A DNA stretch of 64,000 bases, from NCBI GenBank assembly GCA_963970005.1, contig CAXAMN010025628.1, forward strand, positions 1-64,000, given 5' to 3'. The DNA comes from Durusdinium trenchii (Eukaryota > Sar > Dinophyceae > Suessiales > Symbiodiniaceae). Below, in pieces: positions 56,401 through 63,932 of this stretch. The stretch's first letter is position 1, and each line of letters starts with the position of its first letter. The position numbers were made by a program, and so were the translations under genes. The notes beneath the pieces are model-generated. The model was not told where the DNA came from, made no database searches, and saw nothing but the letters and a program-made list of their open reading frames with translations.

Positions 56401-59075
56401 ACCATGTGTTGGTGCAACATACTGTATGTCCACACACTAGAGCTCGTGTCAGTGGAGATGATTCCTGATACAAGCGCGCAAGGCCATTTGCTAGTCCTTC
56501 AGTCAATTGATCTGCGTGTGTGAGGATTGGAGTTGCAAGTCCTGCTTCTGAGGACCTGGGGCGTGGCTGACCGTGGAGGGGAGGTGCCAGAAGAGACGAA
56601 GGCCAGGTGCCTTTTTCGGGGTGGGCCTCTTTGGGAGAAGAGCTTCAGTGCTTTTTGCATGTTCGCCTGGAGCCCAAGAAGCTTCTAGGTCCTAAAGAAC
56701 CCAAGAGCTTCTGAAGTGCTTGTTTTGCAGTACTTCAATGCTGGAAAGCCCAAGAAGATCCCAACGAAAACCCTTGGAAGCGCCCTTCGAAGCGAAGGCG
56801 TCGGAGCTGCTTCTCGTCGGTCTCCGCCATCCCGTCGAGGAGAAGCTGCGTGATGTGACGCAGCTCGCTGCCACCTACTTCGGCTTCTGCGCGGTACGAT
56901 CTGATGGGACCGTGGTCACATGGGGGGGGACCCTGGTCAGCAAAAAGCGTCCTTAATTTCCAGCGACGCGCGGAAGAACGTAGGTTTCCATGGTGTACAG
57001 TTGCCCTGAATTCTTGAGCAGGACACGTCCTTGATTTGTGGATGCTAAAGTCTTGGATCACTCAAGATTGAACCCTTGTATTGTTGAGTATCCTGCATTT
57101 TTGCATTTCACTGCTCATGTCACGACAAAAGCTTCAGGTTTTGGCAAGCTTGGAGGCTCTATCCCAGACAGCCTGCGCCACTTGGGCCCAGCACGCTGCG
57201 GGTTTTCTGATGTCGCGATCTCCCAGGAAGATGGGAGCTGAAAAACACTGGGATGTCCTGGAGCCCCTTGGGGCCGAACCCCCCCCCGCAGCGCAGCGCT
57301 GCGTCTTCCGACCGTGCCGGTGCCCAGCCCCGCGCGAGGCGGTGTGGTGTCTGTGGTGGGCTCTGCTTCGGCCTTGTGCGCGCGGCTGTGCGACGGTCGG
57401 GCGGTGGTTTGGGGTGAAGGGCCTGCAGCCACGGTCAGCGAGGGCTTGCAGGAGCGAAGTGAGCGAAGGGGTGGGGGTTGAGTAGAGAATCCTCTTGTAG
57501 AATCTGACCAATCAATTTGGATTCGACCATTTATATACATGAAGTTTACCAACTGTTTCTTCTCAAATGCTGCGGCAGCTGGGGCTGCCACAGGTTTGAG
57601 TCTAAAACACCTGCTTCATTTCGCGTGTGCACCATTTCGACTTGGCGAGCAAAGTTAAGCTTTTTGGTCAGAGCCCCTTGCCTCCAAGCACTGAGCACAT
57701 TCCCGAATTCCCGAGCCAACCCAGTCGGCATATTCTGGTATATACTACATTTTCCTTCCGAACCCTTGGACGTGCAGTACCAGGGGTCCTCTCAGTCAGC
57801 ATTTGCTACTGCAGTTTTTACTTTCTTTTCAGTTTATTTTGCAAGATCGGAATGAGAGGATGCCCCGTGAACCATTCATGTTGGCGCACCGAAAAAACCT
57901 GCCGCCAGTTGTTCATTCTTTTAAACGAAAGCATTAATGCAGATATACACTTTGATGCCAAACGGTCTGTCCTTAGGTCCTTGTCCTGGTGTATTCTTTT
58001 TGCCGGCATACTCCGAAATCTTCCCAACTTAGTGGTATGTAAATATTTTGTGACATTGATCTCTGGGGCTGTTCTGAGAAACATCGTTGTAAGTGCTACG
58101 TTGCATAAAATCGATAATCATCCCTTGATGCAACAGGCCCCTGTGCTCCACCTTGTCAGGACTGCCTCCCTAAGACAGATTTTGACAACCCCCTGTATAA
58201 TACACAAGAAGTATGTGAACAACGACTTGGGATTAAAGCCACGAGTCTTGATGACGGCAGAACCCACCTAAGATAGACAGGGCGGTGGAGCAGGGCGGGA
58301 GTGGCCTCCCCCCCACTTGGCGCTTACTGGAGACAGGAACAACTGATCTCAGTGCAGCAGATTTGCGCAGGCCGGGGCTGGTTTAACTATGAGCCCTTTG
58401 ATTGAAGACTTAATCCCAGAATGCTGCAGTTCAAAAGAAGCTTGGCCCCAAGAAAGGCACACAAGTTGGTAAACATGTGTGACTCAGTCACCCTTTGTAC
58501 ATCTGGAGCCTCTTTTCTTCGGTGTTTTTGGAGGGGCCTCAGAGGCCTGTTTCTGGACTGATCGGCCACAAGTTTGCGCCCAGGGCGCGATGCCTTTGCC
58601 GTGGTGCGGGCGGATGGGCGTCTCATTTCCTGGGGCAACACTGGGGCCCAAGAGCTGGAAGGGGTGACGAGGACGGAGTGGCAAGCTGTCGGGGGAACCG
58701 GGAACCGGTTTGGGCGGATGGGCGAGCGTTCTGTCTTGAGCGCGCTGGAAGCCAGACTCTGGAGCCAGGCTTTGGATGCAGCTTTTCCACACAGAGCTGG
58801 AAACTCTAGGGGTTCTACTTCTCTCAGAGCCTTGGAGCCAAGCCCTGCCACTTTTCTCTTGGGCTCAACGGACCTTCCCGTCGAGACACGGTCCGTCTGG
58901 GCCGCTGGGTTTGGCGACGGCAGTGACCGGTCAGGCACCGAAAATCGGTCAGGCACCGCAGGGTTCGGCAGGTCGAAACGACCCCGGTGAATCCGTGTGA
59001 CACTGAGGGTCAATGAGGTGTCCTGAGTGAAGTGATGTGAGTCGGGGGGTGTTCGGCGATGTTGCAAATGACCTC

Positions 59076-59109
<34 letters not shown>

Positions 59110-59572
59110 ACTACCTATGGCCACTACTAGGATGACGTGCCGCTACTGATGCGCAACAACGGCTCCGACCACCACTGCAACCGCTGCTGTGCTGCCGCCC
59201 GACGACCCATGTGACGCCACGGCATCGTTCTGGTCGAGGGGTTTTCGTTTGGAGCGATGCAGCACGGCAGTAACAAGGGCATCGCTACTAGTAACAAGGG
59301 CATGCGGCGTTACTACTACTAGTAGCACGAAGCTGCTATGTACCTATGTGCTACTACCAGCAGAGGTTGAAGAACCCTATAGACACCATCCTATAGGTAC
59401 CCCTGTAGGGTCCTATTTACGGTTGACCTCACCAGTAATGCACTTGTAGCACTTCCAGCACGGCAGGGTCTTCAGCTCCCCGGGCGCCTTTGCTGCGGTG
59501 ATGAACGCTGGCGAGGTGCTGTGCTGGGGAGCGGCGGAGCATGGCGGGGTGCCGGACGCGACAGCACAAGAG
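47369..59572 (+). CDS. Ubiquitin-like plus RCC1/HERC-like repeat protein, multi-exon gene (overall model)
   Basis: Predicted product: an N-terminal ubiquitin-like domain followed by about nine RCC1-type repeats with the pattern Q-x-L-x-x-V-x-x-I-x-A-S-x-x-AFAA-(I/V)-x-x-DG-x-VV-x-WG. Proteins of this layout are abundant in Symbiodiniaceae and are often annotated as HERC-type ubiquitin ligase-like. RCC1 repeats form beta-propeller blades that bind proteins or chromatin; no HECT domain is visible here, so ligase activity is not implied. The model joins exons at 47369, 47581, 47684, 47872, 48026, 48565, 51796, 52400, 53755, 54666, 55720, 56026, 56553, 56840, 57138, 57339, 58337, 58584 and 59459. 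At all but one or two joins the phase matches and the repeat consensus is restored. The 3' end after 59572 is unknown. Two adjacent paralogous genes instead of one, split in the 3.1-kb intron, is a possible alternative. Confidence 0.68.
47581..47640 (+). CDS. RCC1-like gene exon 2, ubiquitin-like helix
   Basis: GAGTTGCCAG|G acceptor; encodes VSLEASPEWTLGQLKRRAQQ, the strand-helix segment with the TLGQLKRRAQ signature seen in these algal proteins. It ends at CAG|GCGCTGGGC. Confidence 0.65.
47684..47714 (+). CDS. RCC1-like gene exon 3 (after 43-base intron or duplication)
   Basis: If 47641-47683 is removed the frame continues ALGVGELVR, which fits the family (ALGVG). If not, it reads ALGTNVELLEKRAAGAG to a stop at about 47723. 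The 3' edge is uncertain: GC or GA donors at 47709-47713 both join in phase to 47872. Confidence 0.42.
47872..47965 (+). CDS. RCC1-like gene exon 4, end of ubiquitin-like domain
   Basis: CTGCTGCTCAG|G acceptor; encodes LRAGSSLAEMGFQDDEVLSA then VVRSPNIVSN, the last strands of the domain. GT donor AACAA|GTGTAAG with a 60-base intron, whose acceptor TTTTTTTCCTTAG|G is strong. Confidence 0.62.
48026..48070 (+). CDS. RCC1-like gene exon 5, first degenerate repeat
   Basis: Completes Lys and reads KEASFSVDQDGGTACWE, a diverged AFAA..DG...WG unit. The 3' edge is not fixed. A GT donor at GACG|GTGGGA (48057) would join in phase to 48565. A GC donor after GAG is the alternative. Confidence 0.42.
48480..48518 (+). 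repeat. (CT)n tract in RCC1-like gene intron
   Basis: CTCTGTCTCTCT-type run 47 bases before the acceptor at 48565; may serve as a pyrimidine tract. Confidence 0.85.
48565..48669 (+). CDS. RCC1-like gene exon 6
   Basis: CTTGGCCAAG|G acceptor; encodes DGSVVTWGGLGVPVPEGLAE then VQEMAATRAAFAAL. It ends TTTAA|GCCGTT (GC donor). One leftover base joins to 51796 as Arg, giving AFAAL-RADGTVVSWG. Without splicing the frame stops after AFAALSRSV. Confidence 0.68.
48978..49168 (+). CDS. Nested gene exon a, unknown protein
   Basis: Lies inside the 3.1-kb intron of the RCC1-like gene, same strand. After ATCACCCCACAG|G it encodes RIWDLAWRDPTDAPQSGSDL, HRPRAKRCAMAGRPGLDTKD and AIENYRATIHMETMRLKKRG, then FKL. 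GC donor CTG|GCAGCT, phase 0. Coding bias is very clear and the sequence has no RCC1 character, so it is a different gene. Confidence 0.6.
49468..49602 (+). CDS. Nested gene exon b
   Basis: ACGGCGCAG|G acceptor, GGCCAG|GAGGCC (GA donor), phase 0 at both ends. Encodes ENKLQREWVERWGFFKAPQR, RFRSEMRKEKLAKSASAPVL and AAAGQ. Basic and helical, reminiscent of small axonemal or microtubule-associated proteins, but no family is recognised. Confidence 0.58.
50054..50229 (+). CDS. Nested gene exon c
   Basis: TTGGGCAG|G acceptor, phase 0. Encodes VLTESTTKSSWPPPAPVETI, DFINDRQRLMHRKRLLPQQR and YAKPNCTSHQYGWKPTIE. The donor is either GAGAG|GTGGGG (50230) or TATG|GTTGGA (about 50206). Only the latter matches the phase of the next exon, reading SHQYG-KPNTFP. 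Confidence 0.55.
50577..50746 (+). CDS. Nested gene last exon
   Basis: After TGGCCATCAG|G it encodes KPNTFPRKMGNMSTPRIARH, LHRWGVAQHGVRKLEEGMMP and DDINCTMMHTLYAKK, ending TGA 50744-50746. High GC3 over most of the exon and a natural C-terminus. The reconstructed gene (48978-50746, start not found) would encode at least about 210 residues. Identity unknown. Confidence 0.58.
51796..51833 (+). CDS. RCC1-like gene exon 7
   Basis: CGCGCCGAG|G acceptor, GACCCGGAG|GCGCGC (GC donor). Encodes ADGTVVSWGDPE, the second half of a repeat whose first half is in exon 6. Confidence 0.65.
51888..51960. mobile_element. MITE-like fragment
   Basis: ACCTGAAAACCACGGGTTTT and TGTAGAGGAA resemble the core of the 32422 element; a short inverted TTCAGGTTCC follows. 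Lies in an RCC1-like gene intron. Confidence 0.45.
52185..52275. mobile_element. MITE-like copy
   Basis: CAATCATGGAAGCAGA at the left, TTGTAGAGGAAC in the core and GCCATCCACTTCCATATTC at the right match both arms of the 32422 element with divergence. In the intron between exons 7 and 8. Confidence 0.6.
52400..52460 (+). CDS. RCC1-like gene exon 8
   Basis: TCGCTCGAG|G acceptor, phase 0; encodes EGGSESVQHLVEVSSLVSTS, the linker and first half of a repeat. The donor is GA (GTCTC|GAGCCT); the leftover C joins to 53755 as Arg, giving LVSTS-R-AFAAIV. Read through, the frame continues HPKGEGRWW, which breaks the repeat. Confidence 0.6.
53160..53515 (+). repeat. Minisatellite in RCC1-like gene intron
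   Basis: Repeats of TCTGTGGCTGGGCTCTGTG and TCCAGGCCTTGTCCTCCTCT in blocks of roughly 45-62 bases, several with an extra TGGCTGGGCTCTG. A 307-codon open frame crosses it only because the units lack stops. Confidence 0.85.
53755..53840 (+). CDS. RCC1-like gene exon 9
   Basis: CTTCAGCCCAG|G acceptor; encodes AFAAIVGPDARVEAWGAPGS then GGCCAEVQ, a full repeat core. The GA donor (GTGCAG|GAGAGA) joins in phase 0 to 54666, restoring the VQ-DQL signature of the repeat. Confidence 0.72.
54666..54725 (+). CDS. RCC1-like gene exon 10
   Basis: GCGGACAG|G acceptor; 20 codons DQLHRVTLLASTDAAFAALT, then GA donor (CTGACG|GAGGCG). Read through, the frame continues TGVRRARGAEW, which is not repeat-like. Joined to 55720 it becomes AFAALT-DGSVVTWG. 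Confidence 0.72.
55720..55776 (+). CDS. RCC1-like gene exon 11
   Basis: CTGAGCTTCAG|G acceptor; 19 codons DGSVVTWGFAPFGGTSPPE, GC donor (CCAGAG|GCGCGA). Read-through stops two codons later. Confidence 0.72.
56026..56093 (+). CDS. RCC1-like gene exon 12
   Basis: CAAAGCAAG|G acceptor; encodes GAPVLEIIGNGCAFAARRDD then GT plus two bases. A GC donor (ACCGT|GCTGCT) joins to 56553 as DDGTV-TWG. Read-through would give LLLAARGWG and a stop. Confidence 0.65.
56553..56601 (+). CDS. RCC1-like gene exon 13
   Basis: CTGCTTCTGAG|G acceptor; encodes TWGVADRGGEVPEETK with a GC donor (ACGAAG|GCCAGG). Very short; supported mainly by completing the repeat between exons 12 and 14. Confidence 0.5.
56840..56939 (+). 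CDS. RCC1-like gene exon 14
   Basis: ATCCCGTCGAG|G acceptor; encodes EKLRDVTQLAATYFGFCAVR then SDGTVVTWGGTLV, an unsplit repeat. The upstream frame is open from 56720, so the acceptor could be earlier. The GC donor (GTCA|GCAAAA) is tentative. Confidence 0.65.
57138..57176 (+). CDS. RCC1-like gene exon 15
   Basis: AAAGCTTCAG|G acceptor; encodes FGKLGGSIPDSL, the linker between repeats. GC donor (CCTGC|GCCACT); the leftover C joins to 57339 as Arg. A competing open frame over this stretch (LASLEALSQTACATW) weakens the call. Confidence 0.45.
57339..57451 (+). CDS. RCC1-like gene exon 16
   Basis: CCGCGCGAG|G acceptor; encodes GVVSVVGSASALCARLCDGR then AVVWGEGPAATVSEGLQ, a complete repeat with very high GC3. 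GA donor (TTGCAG|GAGCGA), phase 0. Confidence 0.65.
57452..58336 (+). other. Intron of the RCC1-like gene (GA-AG model)
   Basis: 885 bases, AT-richer than its surroundings. A 214-codon open frame inside it (57627-58271) lacks codon bias and any recognisable domain, and is not called. Confidence 0.4.
58337..58370 (+). CDS. RCC1-like gene exon 17
   Basis: CTGGAGACAG|G acceptor; 34 bases encode EQLISVQQICA plus one base, the QL..V..I.A start of a repeat. The GC donor (GCGCAG|GCCGGG) joins to 58584 as ICA-GRDAFAVVR. Confidence 0.6.
58584..58663 (+). CDS. RCC1-like gene exon 18
   Basis: TTGCGCCCAG|G acceptor; encodes RDAFAVVRADGRLISWGNTG then AQELEG. GT donor (GAAGGG|GTGACG), phase 0. The frame stays open downstream for about 105 more codons, so the 3' edge is inferred from the repeat length. 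Confidence 0.62.
59078..59108 (+). repeat. (CTG)n microsatellite
   Basis: About ten GCTGCTGCTG units in the intron before the last recognised repeat exon. Confidence 0.9.
59270..59335 (-). repeat. TAG-rich dispersed repeat, copy D
   Basis: AACAAGGGCATCGCTACTAG occurs twice in variant form, followed by CTACTACTAGTAGCACGAAG. These are the inverse of words in copies A and B. Confidence 0.75.
59459..59572 (+). CDS. RCC1-like gene exon 19 (last recognised)
   Basis: GCACTTCCAG acceptor; encodes HGRVFSSPGAFAAVMNAGEV then LCWGAAEHGGVPDATAQE. Joined to exon 18 the spacing ELEG-HGRVFSSPGAFAAV equals the repeat consensus exactly. It ends at a probable GC donor (CAAGAG|GCGCCT). Read-through reaches a stop near 59650, which could be the true terminus. 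Confidence 0.6.
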
Positions 59573-60795
59573 GCGCCTGCGTTTGGAGTGCGTGGGGCGT
59601 CTGAACGGAACGTGGAGTTGTGCGTGGGGCGGTCTATAACGGGCGGTCTATAACGGAACGTGTTTTTGGATACTTCGAGCTGGCGGACTTCCTCACCAGA
59701 TTTGGAGATTTGGGCCTGCTGTATTGGGAAATTCAATGCGTGCTGACACCACCCATACTATATTGGAAAAGACCATCTCCCGACAGACGTCTTCTCGTCT
59801 GGAACAAGGTACACTCATTGATCTCATTGTGACGAGATCGGTTTTGATTCGCGATGTGGTAGAAGTGGGTCTTGCTCATCCAGATGTGCGTCACCTCTGC
59901 CTTATAGAATCTTTTAGATTCGAGTAGCAATCGGTACCTTTTCAGGTTACCTTTTCAAAACCAGGCTGCATGAGGCATGAGGCATGTGGCAGTGGATGAA
60001 GACCGAGAAGCTCCTAGCTGGAAGGACATTTTTGGATATGGGTCGGGTTTTCAGGATGCCTTTTGCTACATGAAAGGCACCAAAAGGTCAGCTGTTCTTC
60101 CTCGTTTCAACACCTACAGCCTCCGGTGCACTCTTAGATTGAGTATATAGTGTCTAGAGGTGATAATGATAGCCTTGTTCTTGCCGGGCCTGGTTACCTT
60201 TACCACTGTACTCATTGACGAATGCAACGCACATGCCCGGGTTTGCTTCAGCTGTCAACAGCAGGCGCTGCGAAACGCATTCCGGAAGTGCTGAATGTTT
60301 GGTGATTGGAGTGGGCGTGTCCCAGAAAGAACAAAAAGCTGCGCTGCGGACAGCGGGGGGGTCAGTGTGCATGCAGAAAGATACCAACCCGGTTGAATGA
60401 TTATAACATCCGAAGTGACCTTGCACAAGGTTCATGCAAGACTCAGCGGTTGCCAGGCATTTGGAGAATCGTAAATTGTGATTGCTTTGGTTTCATTCTT
60501 CAAGAGCAGTGGAGGGAAGGAAGTGTATCTCTCCCTCATCAGTCTTTGGAGCACATGCCCCCACTAGTGCTTCTAGTGGGCCTGCCATTCCAATCATGGA
60601 TAGGTTGGAACACTCCCCACTCGATTCGTATTGTGATCGCCCTTGCCACCAGAACTGTCCAATGACAAACGAATTGAATAGGCCTTGATATCTCTTCATC
60701 CGATCCAACCACCACCCCCTCGCATACCTCCATTCAAGTCATCCCGAAGTGAAGAGCACACGGAGCTAGGTTCTATCCACTCATTCTGCTTGAGG
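59573..60795. other. No confident gene
   Basis: Possible continuation of the RCC1-like gene. A frame at 59655-59740 (RVFGYFELADFLTRFGDLGL) is weakly coding-like. Nothing else recognised. Confidence 0.35.
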
Positions 60796-61131
60796 ATGGC
60801 TCATCGGATCATCGGTTCCCTCTTGAGGCAACCCATTCGCCAGAACGCTTGGCTCTCCTGTCCGACTCCTCTCCTGTCCGACTCTGCGGACGCTCAAAAC
60901 CGGAGGCTTTTCCAAGATCTTATCCATGACCAGCCGGAGGACCCCTGGGCCTACATCGACCGCCGTTCAGGGGCCCAAAAAGTTCGGTCGGGTGCAGCCC
61001 CGGTGTCGGGGGCGCCGTTTGGAGCAACGGATTTGGGGGCATATGCCGGAGGTGCTTGCAGAACATGTTGTTCGGCCAAGGCTGTTTAGTGTATTTCAGC
61101 TTTCAAGACACGATGCAACCCTTTTTGACTA
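60796..61131 (+). CDS. Coding-like segment with two overlapping frames
   Basis: From ATG 60796 one frame reads MAHRIIGSLLRQPIRQNAWL and QNRRLFQDLIHDQPEDPWAY. From about 60973, after CCGTTCAG|G, another reads GPKKFGRVQPRCRGRRLEQR and IWGHMPEVLAEHVVRPRLFS to TAG at 61129-61131. Probably two exons with an unlocated junction, or a frameshift near the CCCAAAAAG at 60980. Function unknown. Confidence 0.4.
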
Positions 61132-61194
61132 GGTTGCCTAGGTTCCTTTTTTTTCTCTCCAATTTTTGTTCAATCATTGCCTTGGAGCACCGAG

Positions 61195-61244
61195 GCACCA
61201 GCGAAGCCCGCACCGCGGACCTCATCCACAAAGCAGTGATCTAA
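61195..61244 (+). CDS. Candidate short terminal exon
   Basis: GAGCACCGAG|G acceptor; encodes TSEARTADLIHKAVI and TAA. A pyrimidine-rich tract precedes it (61146-61170). Confidence 0.35.
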
Positions 61245-61350
61245 GTTGACAGCTTCTTTCCACACCCACTCAGAATACATGTGGGGAGGAAGGTGAGAGG
61301 CCTCTTCTTATGCAATCTTATGCACTCTATTTCATTTGTTTCTCAGCCAG

Positions 61351-61432
61351 GCAGAGCTCAAAAAGATGGACGAGGTGGCATGGGTGGCATGGGCGGGTGG
61401 GTTCGGTCATTATGAGCGTCCTGAGGGCAAGC
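61351..61432 (+). CDS. Candidate exon
   Basis: TTTCTCAGCCAG|G acceptor; encodes AELKKMDEVAWVAWAGGFGH then YERPEGK, with GT donor AAGC|GTGTTT. Good codon bias; unknown family. Confidence 0.42.
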
Positions 61433-61724
61433 GTGTTTGAGGACGAAGGGCTGCAACCCCTTTGTGCAGGTATGTTCGTTGAGATGTTGAGCCAACTCCC
61501 CACCAACTCGATGAAGCGTGGCTGGGAGAAGCATGACTGGATCGAATCCGATGGGGTCCTTTGTTGTGCTGGAGTCGTCGCAGCCGTTGATCCCCATCGC
61601 TTCCTTTATTCATGGTGCACGTTTTGAGAAGCTCCCTACTTGGCACACATGGATGTGATCCACGCATGCGCCTGGCGCATCAAGCCACCACTTCCACTCC
61701 CGTGGCGGTGATCGATCCGCAGAG

Positions 61725-61805
61725 GCGAAGCTGGGCGGCTGGCAACAGGCGCTGCCTTCGGCCCCCGTCGCGCCGGTCGGCGGATCGGCCCTCGAAGGGG
61801 GCGAG
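61725..61805 (+). CDS. Candidate exon, possibly upstream exon of the helical-repeat gene
   Basis: GATCCGCAGAG|G acceptor and GGCGAG|GTTTTC donor, phase 0 at both ends. Encodes AKLGGWQQALPSAPVAPVGG then SALEGGE, almost all C/G third positions. The phase is compatible with the exon at 62458. Function unknown. Confidence 0.48.
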
Positions 61806-62457
61806 GTTTTCGGGGGGGGAACACACGTGGAACACGTGGAACGCGCCGTGAGAGTTTTTTTTGTTTTCTTTTTTCACCCGTTTGGGAGCTGGCACCAGAG
61901 GGTGAAGTTTGGTGCTTGGGCACCAGAACCTGCCACCTGGCACAGGTGGGTTCCAGTTTTTGGCCCTTTGGAGGGCTTTTTGGGGGTTGACATAGGCCAT
62001 GTCATGTAGAAGGTAGAATGTGTGCACCATTCTTGTGTTGGATTTGGGATGGCTGGTAGTCCTCGGTGGTGGCACCTTCTTAGCGCAAGAGCGCTCCCTT
62101 CAAAAGGGTCTTGCACATCCCTTGGGGTCATCCCGTGGCCCATTGCTGATCCCTCGTTCCTACAAGCTCGCTTGAAAAACACGCGTCACGCGCCATGCGT
62201 CACGGGGCCTTCAGGCGCCGGACTTGCCGGAGGCTCCTAGGAACTTGGAGGAAGAGGATGGTGAGCTGCAAACCGAAGTGGCACCCCGGCTGAGAGGGTG
62301 GTGACATGCGGTGATTGATGACCGGTGACCTGTGGGATTGCCCTGGAGTTACGGTAGGATGGCATGAAGAATCGGTTTTTTTCATGGTTTTTCTGAAGCC
62401 TGCTTCCCTGTCAGTGAGATGATGGTCAGTCGTCTCTGCTCCACGACCTCCGCTCAG

Positions 62458-62514
62458 GAGGTGCTCGACAACATCCGACTGAAGGCGCACAACGCGCTGA
62501 TGAAGGCGGCCGAG
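62458..62514 (+). CDS. Helical-repeat gene, repeat 1 first half
   Basis: CTCCGCTCAG|G acceptor; 19 codons EVLDNIRLKAHNALMKAAE. A GC donor (GCCGAG|GCGCGG) and the exon at 62963 give KAAE-DGSLEKAL, the repeat consensus. Read-through gives ARRQEVGGE. The repeat is a helix pair of about 35-40 residues. The protein family is unrecognised. Confidence 0.62.
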
Positions 62515-62962
62515 GCGCGGCGACAGGAAGTGGGCGGGGAGTTGGGAAGCACTGGAGAATGACACGCAATGACTCGAACGCATGAGCAAATTGGAGCATG
62601 CGAAACCATTTATCAAGCCGCAAGACCCTTCAAGGCTTTGAAGCTTGGACCACTTGGCTTTCCCATTTCAGCAACAGATGAACCTCCGAGTCATTCACAC
62701 GGAGATCACATGGAGATCGTGCTCGCTCGTATCGCTCCGGCTGACTTGGTGAGCTGTGGGGATCGGGGGGGCGCCCACCTGCCAAGAGGAACTCGCTCCA
62801 CTGGATGCACGGGAGATGTCTTGAAATCAGGCACCCCACCGAGCAGGGAACCTCCTGGCCCACCAGGCAGCAGGCTTTTGTTCATGGTGAAACGGCCACA
62901 GAGCCGAGCCCACAAGGACGTGACTCCTATTCACCTTTCCCATCACTTGCTGCCACTTGCAG

Positions 62963-63020
62963 GATGGCTCTTTGGAGAAGGCCTTGAACTTGGCACCCGA
63001 GCAGAGCCTGGACCAGATTC
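62963..63020 (+). CDS. Helical-repeat gene, repeat 1 second half
   Basis: CTGCCACTTGCAG|G acceptor; encodes DGSLEKALNLAPEQSLDQI plus one base. A GC donor (GATTC|GCACCT) joins to 63315 as I-R-EKAARTLL. Read-through stops two codons later. Confidence 0.65.
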
Positions 63021-63314
63021 GCACCTGAGCTGAGCCCAGATCCACTCTCTCATCCACTGCTGGCCTGGGAAAATGGCTTTGTCTGGTGAGCAGAAGACCG
63101 GTCCTATCCTTTTCCCTTTCCGAAACACTCCCGCTCCTTTGGCAACGTGCAAATTCTTGGGCAAATCCCAATGTGTTGGCAAATAATGCTACACAATGCA
63201 ACCCGGTCGTTTGCCTACAAGTGTGTTAAAAATTGGTTCGCCAAGCAATCCAAGATCCAAGCCCAGTGATCTCGGGGTTCTTCAGCGTCCACATCTTCCG
63301 ACGGGCTCGTCCAG

Positions 63315-63385
63315 GAGAGAAGGCCGCGAGGACGTTGCTGGCAGCTGCAGAGGATGGAAGCCTGGATAGCGCCCTGCGAGGGAAG
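63315..63385 (+). CDS. Helical-repeat gene, repeat 2
   Basis: GGCTCGTCCAG|G acceptor; encodes EKAARTLLAAAEDGSLDSAL then RGK. GT donor (GGGAAG|GTGCCA), phase 0. Matches TLLKAAEDGSLEAVL of repeat 3. Confidence 0.65.
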
Positions 63386-63580
63386 GTGCCAGGGGGGAGA
63401 GGCAAAATGTCTTGAGGAGGGACGGAGGGACTGTACATGACTATACAATATATGCAATTGCTCTAATCCTATCCCACTGATTCTGGTGCATGAATTGGCA
63501 CTTTCCAACACCGGCTCACCGGGCCAGAACGGCCGAACACAGGGCGAGCGCGATCGCCTGCGCAAGCCCGATCTGGCCAG

Positions 63581-63616
63581 GGCATGAATGAGGACGAGCT
63601 GAATGCGATCCGCAAG
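63581..63616 (+). CDS. Helical-repeat gene, linker exon
   Basis: ATCTGGCCAG|G acceptor; 12 codons GMNEDELNAIRK. GA donor (CGCAAG|GATGGA). It supplies the (D)ELNAIRK that precedes EAAATLL, parallel to DALRQ in the next repeat. Confidence 0.58.
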
Positions 63617-63749
63617 GATGGACCGGCAATGTCCTCTCGCCACAATCCCGGTGGCTGGGGAGAAAGGATCTACCAAAACGACCAGCATCGAACAAGATCA
63701 ACACCAGACTTCCCGTCGTTTGGGTGTCCGTCTGGGCTGTGTTCTGCAG

Positions 63750-63821
63750 GAAGCGGCGGCCACCTTGCTGAAGGCGGCCGAGGATGGGAGCCTCGAGGCA
63801 GTGCTGCAGAAGAAGGGCCAG
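63750..63821 (+). CDS. Helical-repeat gene, repeat 3
   Basis: TGTTCTGCAG|G acceptor; 24 codons EAAATLLKAAEDGSLEAVLQ then KKGQ. GC donor (GGCCAG|GCCAGG), phase 0, 111-base intron. Confidence 0.68.
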
Positions 63822-63932
63822 GCCAGGATGCACCAGGATGCATCGATAAGTCTTAAGATCCGATGTCCACGGATTGTGACCATTCCTTTGGCCATTCCCC
63901 GTCGCCGAAGCGGCGCTGACTTGCGGGCACAG

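Noticed and set aside
57627..58271. 214-codon plus-strand frame
   Set aside because: AT-rich, unbiased codon use, no domain; sits in an inferred intron between two well-fitting RCC1-like exons. Transcript data could reverse this.
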